DNA from: Natronosalvus caseinilyticus
GTDB lineage: Archaea > Halobacteriota > Halobacteria > Halobacteriales > Natrialbaceae
Assembly: GCF_017357105.1 (NCBI RefSeq)
Contig: NZ_CP071596.1
Span: 3,348,001-3,412,000, forward strand
Direction of reading: 5' to 3'
Length of the DNA: 64,000 nt
Of the stretch, positions 52,688 through 61,251 are shown piece by piece. The first letter of the stretch is position 1; each line of letters opens with the position of its first letter. Under the pieces are notes generated by a model, which searched no databases, was not told where the DNA came from, and saw only the letters and a list, made by a program, of their open reading frames with translations. The translations under genes were made by a program, and so were the position numbers.

Positions 52688-54766
52688 ATGACTCGCGCAA
52701 ACTTCCTCCCGCTCGCGTTCGCGGTCGTCCTCTGTTCGCCGGTTCTGTTCGCGGCCGTCAACCGGGGAGTCGATACGCTCCTCGCCCGGATGGCGGATCG
52801 GCTCTTCGGCCCCTACGTCGAGGAGTTCAGGTCCGAACACCCCGGGAGACAGGACGCGCTTCGAGCGGCCCACATCCCGACCACCTACCGCGAGTACGGG
52901 GCGAAGTCCCTCCTCTACGCCGGCCTGCTCGCCGTCGTCGGCAGTATTCTCGGCATCTACGTCAGCTGGGGACTCCTGCTCGTCCTCTCGATCGAACCCG
53001 CGGTGATGCGCGAGCAGCTACCGGGTGCCCTCTCCTTTCTCGCGAACGTCGCCGGCATCCCGACGCTCTCGGCACTCGAGCTATTCGGGCTCTTGCTCGT
53101 CTCCTGTCTGACCCTCGGGGTGCTCGCCGGCGTCGGCACCTACTGGTTTCGGTGGTGGTACCCGGGCTACGTCGCCGACAACCGCGCACGACGAATCGAG
53201 TACACCCTGCCGTCGACTGTCGCGTTCATTTACGCCCTCTCACAGAGCGGAATGGAGTTCCCCACGGTCGTCCGTATCGTCGCCGCTCACGACGACACTT
53301 ACGGGGAGGCTGCGAGCGAGTTTCGCGTCGCCGTTCGGAACATGGACACCTTCGGGACGGACGTGATCACGGCGCTGCAAACGATGAGCCGGCGTTCCCC
53401 GAGCCCCCAGTTCCGCGAGTTCTCCGAAAACCTGATCAGCGTCCTCAAGAGCGGCCACAGCCTCTCGTCGTTCCTCGAGCGCCAGTATCACGACTATCAG
53501 GAGGAGTCAGAGTCTCAGCAAGAGCGCATGCTCGACTTGCTCGGCACGCTCGCGGAATCGTACGTCACCGTCCTCGTCGCCGGGCCGCTGTTTCTCATCA
53601 CGATTCTGTTCGTCATCGGCATCTCCGTCGGCGACACCCTCGGCCCCCTGCAGGTGTTGATCTACGTCATCCTGCCGTTTGGCAACCTGGCATTCATCGT
53701 CTACCTGAGCATGGTCACCGACTCGGTCAACCCCGGCCGAACGATCGACGAGGGCGACGTCGACGATCCGGGACCGTCCCAGCAGGCTCTCGCCCAAACC
53801 GACGGTGGGTTCCGAAACGACACCCCACCGAACGTCGAGCGAATCCACATCTACAGACGTCTTCGAGCGGTTCGAGACCGACTGGGATCCCCGCTCGAGA
53901 CGTTGCTCGACCGACCGGCACGCTCGCTCCTGGTAACGGGGCCGGTCGCGCTCGGGTTGATCGCCTGGCGACTCCCCGAGGCGACGACCGAGGCCGGAAT
54001 CGACGCGGCCGCCATCGACGACGTCCTGGTCGTCGCCGGCCTCCTCGTGGGGACTACGTTCGCCGTCCTGTATGCGATTCACCGGCGGCGGGTCGACGCC
54101 GTCGAAGCGGCCATCCCCGACTTCCTCGACCGCCTCGCGAGCGTCAACGAGGCCGGTGTGGCGCTCGTTTCGGCGATCGGTCGCCTCCGCGACTCGGACC
54201 TCGGCGCACTCGACGTCGAGCTCGAGCGCATCTGGGCGGACGTCCAGTGGGGGGCCGACCTCGAGACGGCGCTCGTCCGGTTCGGCGTCCGGGTTCGGAC
54301 GCGGGCGGCCTCCCGCGTCGTGACGCTCCTGACGGAGGCGATGAACGCCAGCGGGAACCTCGCCACCGTGTTGCGGATCGCCGCCCGGCAGGCCGCGGCC
54401 GACCGACGGCTCAAGCGCGCCCGACAGCAGGCGATGCTCGAGTACATGGTCGTCGTCTACATCTCGTTTCTCGTCTTCCTGTTCATCATCGCCGTCCTGG
54501 CGGGCTACATGCTGCCGACGCTCCAGGCGGCTGCCGTCGAGGGTGGTAGCGAGTCGCTCGAGTCGTCCCAGGTCGACGGGCTGTCGGGGCTCGACAACGT
54601 CGATGCTGCGACCTACACGCTCCTGTTCTACCACGCGACGCTCATTCAGGGGGCGCTCTCGGGGCTGATCGCCGGACAGTTGAGTACAGGAGACGTGAAA
54701 GCCGGGGTGAAACACGCCGTGGCGATGGTCGCGCTCTCGTTCGTGCTGTTCGCGGTCGTGATCTGA
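52688..54766 (+). CDS. Type II secretion F / TadC-type membrane platform
   Basis: A 692-residue membrane protein with two T2SSF-type units, as archaeal TadC/PilC-like proteins have. The first (about 180-310) includes LPSTVAFIYALSQSGMEFPT and EFSENLISVLKSGHSLSSFL, and the second (about 480-610) includes IPDFLDRLASVNEAGVALVS and EAMNASGNLATVLRIAARQA. About nine membrane segments are present, at the start, in the middle and at the end. It anchors the secretion ATPase and pulls pilin-type subunits from the membrane. It starts 28 bases after the ATPase gene; ATG 52688 (MTRANFLPLAFAVVL) is preferred over the longer upstream frame. Confidence 0.92.
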   Translation: MTRANFLPLAFAVVLCSPVLFAAVNRGVDTLLARMADRLFGPYVEEFRSEHPGRQDALRAAHIPTTYREYGAKSLLYAGLLAVVGSILGIYVSWGLLLVLSIEPAVMREQLPGALSFLANVAGIPTLSALELFGLLLVSCLTLGVLAGVGTYWFRWWYPGYVADNRARRIEYTLPSTVAFIYALSQSGMEFPTVVRIVAAHDDTYGEAASEFRVAVRNMDTFGTDVITALQTMSRRSPSPQFREFSENLISVLKSGHSLSSFLERQYHDYQEESESQQERMLDLLGTLAESYVTVLVAGPLFLITILFVIGISVGDTLGPLQVLIYVILPFGNLAFIVYLSMVTDSVNPGRTIDEGDVDDPGPSQQALAQTDGGFRNDTPPNVERIHIYRRLRAVRDRLGSPLETLLDRPARSLLVTGPVALGLIAWRLPEATTEAGIDAAAIDDVLVVAGLLVGTTFAVLYAIHRRRVDAVEAAIPDFLDRLASVNEAGVALVSAIGRLRDSDLGALDVELERIWADVQWGADLETALVRFGVRVRTRAASRVVTLLTEAMNASGNLATVLRIAARQAAADRRLKRARQQAMLEYMVVVYISFLVFLFIIAVLAGYMLPTLQAAAVEGGSESLESSQVDGLSGLDNVDAATYTLLFYHATLIQGALSGLIAGQLSTGDVKAGVKHAVAMVALSFVLFAVVI

Positions 54767-54841
54767 GGGTCGAAGTGCTGTTCGTGGTATCGATCGGAGG
54801 GCCGTCGTGATCCGAGGATTGTCGTCGACAGCGGACTCGAG

Positions 54842-55246
54842 TCACTCCTCGCCAGTCTGACCGTCGGCGTCCGTGTCGGAATCGTCGACGGTGATTCGCC
54901 GCGGCTCGGCGGGTTCGTCGTTCCCGCCCTTGCCGCCGCCGACCGGAATCTTCGTCTGCAACTCGCTGGCGAACGACTGGACCCGGTCGAGCAGCGTCTC
55001 GACTTCCTGCTCGAACTCCTCGACGGATCGTTCGACGTAGTGGACGCGCCGGGTCGGGATCCGCCGGATGATGTCGTGACCCTCCTCGTCCTCGTCGGTC
55101 TTGATGATCCAGTGGTCCTGGAAGTACGCGACGTGTTCGTTCGGGATCGTCTTCCTGACGGTTCCCTCGTCCGGTTCCTCGTAGACGATCGTGGCCTCGC
55201 CGAGATCGCGCTGGATCTCGAGGTCGTCGTCGACAACGTCGGTCAT
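54842..55246 (-). CDS. Conserved small haloarchaeal protein
   Basis: A 134-residue acidic soluble protein, starting MTDVVDDDLEIQRDLGEATI. It has a compact N-terminal beta-rich part (RKTIPNEHVAYFQDHWIIKT) and a helix (VEEFEQEVETLLDRVQSFAS), then a Gly/Asn/Asp/Glu-rich tail. I do not recognise a function. ATG 55246 was chosen because the longer upstream frame (84 more residues) runs into non-coding composition. It converges on the TadC-type gene. Confidence 0.65.
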   Translation of the reverse strand: MTDVVDDDLEIQRDLGEATIVYEEPDEGTVRKTIPNEHVAYFQDHWIIKTDEDEEGHDIIRRIPTRRVHYVERSVEEFEQEVETLLDRVQSFASELQTKIPVGGGKGGNDEPAEPRRITVDDSDTDADGQTGEE

Positions 55247-55436
55247 GGGCGAACGTGCGCCACGAGCGGGTGTAGGGATTGTGCTTGCAACGGAACAGAC
55301 AGCCACCCGCCGAAGTAGGCGATGGACTCCACGAATTCTGGCGGTGACGACGCTGCACATCGACCGACGCGTTCGAACGGGCCCGTCACCGGCAGGAACG
55401 AACGTTTTTGGTTCGACGCCACCGACCTCGAGCCAG

Positions 55437-56087
55437 ATGGACAGACGGAGCGAGGTACGGGAGACGTACGACCGGATCGCCACCCACTTCGCGTCCACGC
55501 GCGAGTACGCCTGGCCGGAGGTGGAGGCGTTCGTCGACGAGTACGTCGGCGGTGCAGACGACCTGAAACTCGGTCTCGACCTCGGCTGTGGTAACTGCCG
55601 ACACGCCGAGGTGCTCGCCGAGCGGGTTCAGCGCGTCGTCGGGCTCGACGTCAGCCGCGGGTTACTCGAGACCGGCCGAAACCGCGCCCTCGAGCGTGGC
55701 TTCTCGGTGGATCTCGTGCAGAGCGAGGCCGCGTCCCTCCCGCTCCGAGGCGACGCCGTCGACGCCGCCGTCTACGTCGCGACGATTCACCACCTGCCGA
55801 CCAGGGCTGCGCGGGTAGCGAGCCTCGACGAACTCGCTCGCGTGCTCGCCCCCGGGGGCGTCGCCCTCGTGAGCGCCTGGAGCACCGCCCACGACGCTTT
55901 CGACGAAAACGCGGGCTTCGACACGACCGTCGAGTGGACCCTCCCCGGTGGCGAGGCGGTCGACCGATTCTACCACATCTACGATCCCGACGAGTTCGAG
56001 GCCGATCTCGAGACGAGCGCGCTCGAAACCGTCTCTCTCGTGATCTCGAGCGGGAACTGCTACGCGGTGGTTCGATCGGACGGCTGA
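55437..56087 (+). CDS. Class I SAM-dependent methyltransferase (Trm9-like)
   Basis: A 216-residue methyltransferase. Motif I is LGLDLGCGNCRHAEVLAE, followed by VVGLDVSRGLLETGRNRA, DAVDAAVYVATIHHLPT and LARVLAPGGVALVSAW. The start RETYDRIATHFASTREYAWP resembles the TRM9/ALKBH8-type family, which methylates wobble-uridine side chains in tRNA. That assignment is likely but not certain; other small methyltransferases share the fold. ATG 55437 lies 27 bases after TTTTTGG (55405-55411). Confidence 0.83.
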   Translation: MDRRSEVRETYDRIATHFASTREYAWPEVEAFVDEYVGGADDLKLGLDLGCGNCRHAEVLAERVQRVVGLDVSRGLLETGRNRALERGFSVDLVQSEAASLPLRGDAVDAAVYVATIHHLPTRAARVASLDELARVLAPGGVALVSAWSTAHDAFDENAGFDTTVEWTLPGGEAVDRFYHIYDPDEFEADLETSALETVSLVISSGNCYAVVRSDG

Positions 56088-56162
56088 TCCGGGGCGGTTG
56101 TTCGAGCGACAGCCGAGAGCGAAACCGGTACCGTTTCTCCCTCCCACCGTCTCGAGACTCAT

Positions 56163-56459
56163 ATGGCCGATCTGAATCCGATCGCGAAGCGCATCCACAA
56201 CGTCTCGCCCAGGGCGGTTCGACTCACCCTCGAGGACGGCACCGAGGCCGTCTTCGAAATGGACTGGGTCGAGTTCTTCCAGCAGGAGTTCAAAGCCGAG
56301 GGGAGCCGCGAGGACGAACCCGACGTCGAGTATCGGTTCGTCTCGAGCGCGGACAACGAGTCGGTCCTCGTCGGTCGCCGGGCATCGAACGAGGAGGGAG
56401 ACGAAGCGGACTGGTCGATGGTCGGACGCGTACTCGAGGCCGAGGCGGCCGATGAGTAA
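56163..56459 (+). CDS. Conserved small haloarchaeal protein
   Basis: A 98-residue acidic protein (MADLNPIAKRIHNVSPRAVR, then LTLEDGTEAVFEMDWVEFF). It looks like a single beta-rich domain with a Trp/Phe-rich hydrophobic core (FEMDWVEFFQQEF) and an acidic C-terminus. The function is unknown. It lies about 75 bases after the methyltransferase gene on the same strand and may be co-transcribed with it. Confidence 0.65.
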   Translation: MADLNPIAKRIHNVSPRAVRLTLEDGTEAVFEMDWVEFFQQEFKAEGSREDEPDVEYRFVSSADNESVLVGRRASNEEGDEADWSMVGRVLEAEAADE

Positions 56460-56491
56460 CGTCCGTAACCGCCTGTCGATCTCCCCGATCG

Positions 56492-57364
56492 TCACTCCGG
56501 CGGCCCCTGCCACGCCGTCGCATCGTCAGCCGGGTCGTAGCCGATAACCTCGCGTGCGTGATCGAGGTCGAGCCAGCTTCGGTCGCTCGCGCTGCGGCCG
56601 TAGAAGACGTCGAACTCGCCACGTTCGTCGTCAGCCGCCGCTCGAGCAACCTCGGCCCCGCGCTCGAGACAGCGAGCGACCTCCCGGGCGAGATCTCGAC
56701 GCGACTGCCACATACACTTCTGGCGGGCGACCTGCTCCTCGTAGGCCTCGCTCTCGCGTTCGAACTCGCCCCGGTCGACGCCGCGCTCGGCGTCCCCGTA
56801 GGGGTGGTCGTACTCCGGATCGCGAACCGAACCGATCCGAATCGCGTAGCCGTTCACTCCGTGGGCGTCCGCCGCCAGCTGTCCCATCGCCTCGCCGAAG
56901 ACCTTGACGACGCCATAGCGAGAGTCGGGCCGCAGTGGGGCGGTGTGATCGATATCGAGGTCGAAATCCGAGCCGTAAATCTCGGGCGCGTTCTGCACCT
57001 CGTACATGCCGACCGCGTGGTTCGACGAGGCGTAGACGGCCGTCTCGAGACCTTCGTTGGCCGCCGCCTCGAGGACGTTGCCGATCGCCTGACAACTCGC
57101 GGCGAACCCCTCGCTCCAGGCGAGTGAACGCGAACCCGGACCGCCGAGGAAGTCGGGCATCCCCAGGTGGACGACGGCGTCCTGGCCGACCATCGCCTCC
57201 CGGACGGTCGCGTAGTCGGTGACGTCGCCCATCGTCGTCTCGTACTCCTGGTGTGGTTCGATGTCGATCCAGGTGGGCTCGAAATTCGCGTCGAGTTCGG
57301 ACTCGAGGTGGTCGCGAAGCGCGGTGCCGACTGTACCGTTCGCGCCGGTGACGAGGACGTTCAT
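56492..57364 (-). CDS. NAD-dependent epimerase/dehydrogenase (Azf-like)
   Basis: A 290-residue extended SDR. The NAD motif is VTGANGTVGTALRDHL; the catalytic YxxxK appears in SRYGVVKVFGEAM. The middle YASSNHAVGMYEVQNAPEIY and the later AYEEQVARQKCMWQSRRDL match the archaeal Azf/uronate-dehydrogenase group. Haloarchaeal Azf acts as a NAD-dependent glucose-6-phosphate dehydrogenase in the pentose phosphate pathway. Substrate assignment needs caution because related proteins use uronic acids. The gene is single, facing away from its upstream neighbour. Confidence 0.83.
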   Translation of the reverse strand: MNVLVTGANGTVGTALRDHLESELDANFEPTWIDIEPHQEYETTMGDVTDYATVREAMVGQDAVVHLGMPDFLGGPGSRSLAWSEGFAASCQAIGNVLEAAANEGLETAVYASSNHAVGMYEVQNAPEIYGSDFDLDIDHTAPLRPDSRYGVVKVFGEAMGQLAADAHGVNGYAIRIGSVRDPEYDHPYGDAERGVDRGEFERESEAYEEQVARQKCMWQSRRDLAREVARCLERGAEVARAAADDERGEFDVFYGRSASDRSWLDLDHAREVIGYDPADDATAWQGPPE

Positions 57365-57487
57365 ACGGGCTGTACAGGGGCCTCGTACAAAGCGTTCCGT
57401 GCGAGAGCCGCTATCTCGTCACTCGTAGTTACTCCGTTCGTCAATTGGGATTCGTGACTCGAGTGCAGTAACACGAGACAGTTCACC

Positions 57488-57540
57488 AGCTATAGTAGCT
57501 TCGTTGAAATCATCCGTAGACGAGAACATTTGCCTACGGA
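57488..57540. promoter_or_regulatory. Two hairpins in the AT-rich leader before the 57606 gene
   Basis: AGCTA-TAG-TAGCT (57488-57500) and TCCGTAG (57513-57519) with CTACGGA (57534-57540, 14-base loop) lie in a clearly AT-richer 240-base gap. CTATTTAAC (about 57559-57567) further on is a plausible TATA box for ATG 57606. They may be transcription signals or the remnant of an old element. Confidence 0.45.
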
Positions 57541-57605
57541 ATACAGGCACGGGGCATCTATTTAACAGAGCACCAACTGGGCGCGATTACTGATCGAATT
57601 ATAAC

Positions 57606-58673
57606 ATGTGTGACGGTGAGGATTTGTGTGTCGCGACCGAACGATCCGGCGTGAACCAGACCGATACCAGCGCACGATCGGAGTCGAAGTCAGAAGTCGA
57701 TACCGTGCGGGCCGCAGCGAGAAGCGGCCGTGAGTACCTCTCGAGGGCAGCACCGTCCCTCCGGCGCGGCGTCGAATCGGGTACAGTAACGGCAATCATC
57801 GGAGGGACGGGCCTCCTCAGCGGCATCCGAGCGCTCCTGGCCGGCGAGCGCGAGCGCGGGCTCGCCAGGCTCGTCCTGGGAGCCGGATTCGTGGCGGCCG
57901 CACTCGGCCAGCGGCGGTCCCAGAGCCGCGGCGAAGTGTCTGACGTCGAGCAAACTGACGTGGCAGACACGTCGCCCAATCTCGATGCGGTCACCGATGA
58001 AACCGGCGACGTCGGCGAGGGAGACCACACCACCGGCGAGACGGCCGTGGAGGTCGCTGACACGTCCCCGGACATCGAGAACGTGGAATCGGGGCTCGAG
58101 CCCGAATCTGACGCCGAGTCGGCATCGGTCAGCCAGCGCGATGTCGTCGACATCGGCGTCGAGAGCGAGGACCTATCGGAGGCAACCGAACGCGAGACGG
58201 GAGATGTCGGTGGCGAGGAAGGGACGAGCGACGTGACGACGACCGATGAGGGCACTGACGCCGGCGATGGCACCGAAACAGCGGATATCGATCGTCTGGG
58301 CGAGGCGGCCTTCGACAGGCAGAGTCGAGAGGTCCCGGCGCCACAGAGAGCGTTCAATCAGGGCTATCTGGCTCACTCGACAGAGACGTTCTGGGGAATC
58401 CGTGCGCGCGACGACGCAGTGTTGGTCTCCATCGATTACGACGCTCTCGATGGTCGTGACGAGATACAGTACGTTGCCAGTAGCGAAATCGGCCAGGACG
58501 TCCGCGAGCTACCGATCCCCGACGCCGTCCTCAACCACTGGGACGAGGTATTCGGCGGCGGTACCGCCGTCCTCGGTGGCGATGACATTCTCTTCGTTAC
58601 GACCGAGGATCTCACGACTGACGGCCTGCTACGCATCCTCCCTGCGAAGTGGGCCGACGACCTGTCGACGTAA
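57606..58673 (+). CDS. Haloarchaeal membrane-associated protein of unknown function
   Basis: A 355-residue protein with a small membrane region (about 58-105: VTAIIGGTGLLSGIRALLAG, RLVLGAGFVAAALG). A long Asp/Glu/Thr/Ser-rich, likely disordered segment follows (about 105-235), containing the near-repeats VADTSPNLDAV and VADTSPDIENV. The C-terminal domain (about 240-355) is folded, with FWGIRARDDAVLVSIDYDAL and LPAKWADDLST. I do not recognise the family; the membrane-linker-domain shape suggests a membrane-tethered sensor or binding protein. Confidence 0.65.
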   Translation: MCDGEDLCVATERSGVNQTDTSARSESKSEVDTVRAAARSGREYLSRAAPSLRRGVESGTVTAIIGGTGLLSGIRALLAGERERGLARLVLGAGFVAAALGQRRSQSRGEVSDVEQTDVADTSPNLDAVTDETGDVGEGDHTTGETAVEVADTSPDIENVESGLEPESDAESASVSQRDVVDIGVESEDLSEATERETGDVGGEEGTSDVTTTDEGTDAGDGTETADIDRLGEAAFDRQSREVPAPQRAFNQGYLAHSTETFWGIRARDDAVLVSIDYDALDGRDEIQYVASSEIGQDVRELPIPDAVLNHWDEVFGGGTAVLGGDDILFVTTEDLTTDGLLRILPAKWADDLST

Positions 58674-58893
58674 CGATTCGGTTCGACCCCGAGAACCGAT
58701 TCCGCGTGAGTGTATTCAGTTTGGCTGCTGAAACGTATCTCTGTCAGCGGGGTTCGACAAGACCGGTAAATCGAAAGCGAACTCGAAATCCGTGCACTAC
58801 TCGAGTTCCGGTTACTCGAGATTCGGGCTCTCAGATGTCGCTCGCGCTCGAGAGAGGACCACCAATTGTGAATTGAAAGTGTCGTCCGCCGAC
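58674..58893. other. Intergenic part upstream of the tRNA-derived palindrome
   Basis: The first 220 bases of the 523-base gap between the 57606 gene and the 59197 hydrolase gene hold no clear gene or signal. The rest of the gap holds the palindrome and tRNA-Gly. Confidence 0.45.
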
Positions 58894-58965
58894 TGCGCGG
58901 TCCGGGATTTGAACTCGATGGCGAGACCTCACTCCGTTCGGTCTCGCGTAGTTCAAATCCCGCAG
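58894..58965. repeat. tRNA-Gly-derived palindrome downstream of the tRNA gene
   Basis: Bases 58894-58914 repeat exactly 21 bases of the 3' end of the adjacent tRNA-Gly (59005-59025). The element then folds back: CGGGATTTGAACT (58903-58915) is a perfect inverted repeat of AGTTCAAATCCCG (58950-58962). Inside, GCGAGACC (58921-58928) pairs with GGTCTCGC (58940-58947). It therefore copies the T-arm half of the tRNA as a palindrome. It could be a small mobile or tRNA-targeted element, or an attachment-site relic. Confidence 0.65.
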
Positions 58966-59004
58966 TGCGATTGCCGTCGCTCGCGAATTTGCTCGCGACA
59001 GTAA

Positions 59005-59076
59005 TGCGCGGTCCGGGATTTGAACCCGGGTCATCAGCTTGGAAGGCTGAGGTCATAGCCGCTAGACCAACCACGC
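59005..59076 (-). tRNA. tRNA-Gly (anticodon TCC)
   Basis: Read on the minus strand the 72 bases form a standard cloverleaf. The acceptor stem is GCGTGGT with ACCGCGC. The anticodon arm TCAGC-CTTCCAA-GCTGA gives anticodon TCC (glycine GGA/GGG codons). The T-arm is CCGGG-TTCAAAT-CCCGG. The CCA end is not encoded. A TATA-like box (TTTAAG on the plus strand, 59103-59108) lies about 27-32 bases before the 5' end. Confidence 0.97.
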
Positions 59077-59102
59077 AGGCAGCCGATTGTTGGGTGCCCT
59101 GG

Positions 59103-59108
59103 TTTAAG
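59103..59108 (-). promoter_or_regulatory. TATA-like box of tRNA-Gly
   Basis: The minus strand reads CTTAAA here, 27-32 bases before the tRNA 5' end at 59076, the usual distance for an archaeal core promoter. Confidence 0.5.
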
Positions 59109-59196
59109 GGCGTTCCCTTTTCGGACGCTACTTATACACCGACGCCCGGGATACACAAACCCCATCGATAAGGGCACGCGCGTCGAAGAATACCCC

Positions 59197-60135
59197 ATGA
59201 AGCTTCGATCTGCCCTCGGAGTGGCCGCCGGAACCGTCGGCCTGACCGCACTCGGGAACCGCCTCCTGGCGTCCCGCGCCGGTCCCCTCGAGAACCCCGT
59301 TCCCGGCGTCGAGCGAACCTACCACTGGCGAGGGATGGACGTCTGCTACACGGTCGCCGGTGAGCCGGACGCCCCGGACATGGTGCTGGTTCACGGGATC
59401 CACGCCGCGGCGAGCGGGCAGGAGTTCGCCGACGTCGTCGACGAGCTCGCTGACACCTACCGCGTGACGGTCGTCGACCTCCCCGGGTTCGGGCGCTCCG
59501 ACCGCCCGCCGCTCGTGTACTCGCCCGAACTCTACGCGGAGTTCCTGGAGGAGTTCCTCCACGACCAGACCGAGACCCCGATCGTCGTCGCCTCCTCGCT
59601 CTCGGCGTCGTTCGCCGTCGACGCCGCGTCCGAGGTCGACCTCGAGCGCCTGATCCTGATCTGCCCGCTGGCCGATACCACCGAGCGCCGGCCGTGGATC
59701 CGGACCCTGTTCCGGACCCCGCTCGTCGGCACCGCGCTGTTCAACGTCCTCGTGAGCAAACCCTCGACCCGGTACTTCTACGAGCGCGACGGGTTCTACG
59801 ACGCCGACCGGATCGACCCCGAATCCCTCGAGTACGCCTGGCAGAGCGCCCACCAGCCTGGGGCGAAGTACGCGCCCGCCTCGTTCGTTGCCGGCACACT
59901 CGACCCTGATTCCGACTTCGACCTGGCGACCGAACTCGCGGCACTCGAGGTCCCGACCACGCTGGTCTGGGGGCGAGACGCCGAACTCGTTCCGCTCCGT
60001 GACGGCCGGGAACTCGCCGATGCCGCCGATCTCGACCTCGTCGTCATCGACTACGCGACCCAGATGCCCCACGCCGAACACCCGGAGAAGTTCCTCGAGT
60101 ACGTCTCGGCGGAGTTGCCGCGGACGGATTCCTGA
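59197..60135 (+). CDS. Alpha/beta-hydrolase-fold protein with altered nucleophile elbow
   Basis: A 312-residue hydrolase-like protein. The oxyanion region is MVLVHGIHAAASGQEF (about 62-77), followed by VVDLPGFGRSDRP. Where most relatives have GxSxG, this protein reads VVASSLSASFAVDAA, with Ser134 flanked by Ala132 and Ser136. The later Asp (WGRDAELVPL) and His (MPHAEHPEKFLEYV) are in place. It therefore probably still hydrolyses esters or similar bonds, but the elbow is unusual. An N-terminal hydrophobic stretch (GVAAGTVGLTALG) might be a membrane anchor. The gene stands alone. Confidence 0.8.
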   Translation: MKLRSALGVAAGTVGLTALGNRLLASRAGPLENPVPGVERTYHWRGMDVCYTVAGEPDAPDMVLVHGIHAAASGQEFADVVDELADTYRVTVVDLPGFGRSDRPPLVYSPELYAEFLEEFLHDQTETPIVVASSLSASFAVDAASEVDLERLILICPLADTTERRPWIRTLFRTPLVGTALFNVLVSKPSTRYFYERDGFYDADRIDPESLEYAWQSAHQPGAKYAPASFVAGTLDPDSDFDLATELAALEVPTTLVWGRDAELVPLRDGRELADAADLDLVVIDYATQMPHAEHPEKFLEYVSAELPRTDS

Positions 60136-60204
60136 TTCCGCGTTCGCTCGAGTCGATGGCACTCGAGGGGAATCCGGACGCGAATCAACCGGACCAGACC
60201 GAAG

Positions 60205-61251
60205 ATGCTCACCGATACTCCCGGACTCCACCACGTCACGACGATCACGGGCCCGCCCCAGCCGACGCTCGAGTTCTACCTCGAGACGCTCGGGCTGGCC
60301 CTGCGCTGTCGGACGGTCAACTTCGAGGACATCCTCGCCCACCACCTCTACTTCGGCAACCCCGCGGCCACGCCGGGAGCGATCCTGACGTGCTTTCCCT
60401 ACGGCGACGTCGATCCCGGCCGACTCGGCGCGCCTCAGCCGACGGCCGTCGCCTTCGCGATCCCGTCGGGTTCGGTCTCGTCCTGGCGGCGGCGACTCGA
60501 GAGCCGGGGTCACGAGGTCAAGGAGGAAACCCGGTTCGACGAACGCGTGCTCTCGATCACAGATCCCGACGGCACACCCATCGAACTCGTCGAGCGGTCG
60601 TCGCCGGTCACGGAGTCCTCGCCGATAGAGGCCTGGAAGGACGGCCCCGTCCCGCCGTCAATCGGCATCCGCGGACTCCACAGCGTAACCGTGACGCCGG
60701 TCAACCCCTACGCGACCGCGGCCACGCTCGAGACCCTGGGGCTCGAGCGAGTCGGCCAAGAAGGGGATCGAATTCGCTATCGCGCAGACGGCACTCACGC
60801 GAGAGTTATCGATATTCTCGACCGATCCACGCCGTACGGCCGCGAGGGCCCGGGGACGATCCACCACGTCGCCATCCGGGCCGCGAGCGTCGACGAACTC
60901 TACGAGTGGCACGACCTGTTCCGTGAGCGCGGGTACGACACTTCCCGGGTAAAAGACCGCCACTTCTATCACTCGCTGTACGTCCGCGAGCCCGGCGGCA
61001 TCCTGTTCGAACTCGCGACCGAGTCGCCCGGCTTCGATGTCGCCGACTCGAGCCCCAACGCGCTGTACCTGCCTCCCCGATTCGAGGCCGACCGTGAGCT
61101 GATCGAGAGCCAGTTACCGCCGGTGACGATTCCAGGTGGCGACGGGGGTGACGAGGGTGAATCGGGAGCCGACGAAACGAACGAATTGAGAGCCGACGAG
61201 ATCGACGAATCGAGAGCCGACGAAACCGACGATCAGGTCGATCGGCCGTGA
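60205..61251 (+). CDS. Two-domain VOC protein (MhqO/ring-cleaving dioxygenase type)
   Basis: A 348-residue protein with two VOC pairs. The first begins LHHVTTITGPPQPTLEFYLE, with metal-site candidates at HLYFGNP and PIELVE. The second begins LHSVTVTPVNPYATAATLET, with GTIHHVAIRAASVDELYEWH and PGGILFELATESPG. Bacterial MhqO/MhqA proteins with this layout cleave hydroquinone-type rings. The last ~30 residues are an acidic near-repeat (ADETNELRADEIDESRADET). Its stop overlaps the GTG start of the hydrolase, as in MhqO/MhqD-type pairs. Confidence 0.82.
   Translation: MLTDTPGLHHVTTITGPPQPTLEFYLETLGLALRCRTVNFEDILAHHLYFGNPAATPGAILTCFPYGDVDPGRLGAPQPTAVAFAIPSGSVSSWRRRLESRGHEVKEETRFDERVLSITDPDGTPIELVERSSPVTESSPIEAWKDGPVPPSIGIRGLHSVTVTPVNPYATAATLETLGLERVGQEGDRIRYRADGTHARVIDILDRSTPYGREGPGTIHHVAIRAASVDELYEWHDLFRERGYDTSRVKDRHFYHSLYVREPGGILFELATESPGFDVADSSPNALYLPPRFEADRELIESQLPPVTIPGGDGGDEGESGADETNELRADEIDESRADETDDQVDRP

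Noticed and set aside
58894-59076. Considered as an integrated element bounded by tRNA att sites
   Set aside because: Only about 110 bases lie between the two copies and no integrase or phage gene is near.
59128-60513. 461-codon minus-strand frame across the hydrolase gene
   Set aside because: Opposite strand of a complete hydrolase; Arg/Glu/Val-rich without motifs.
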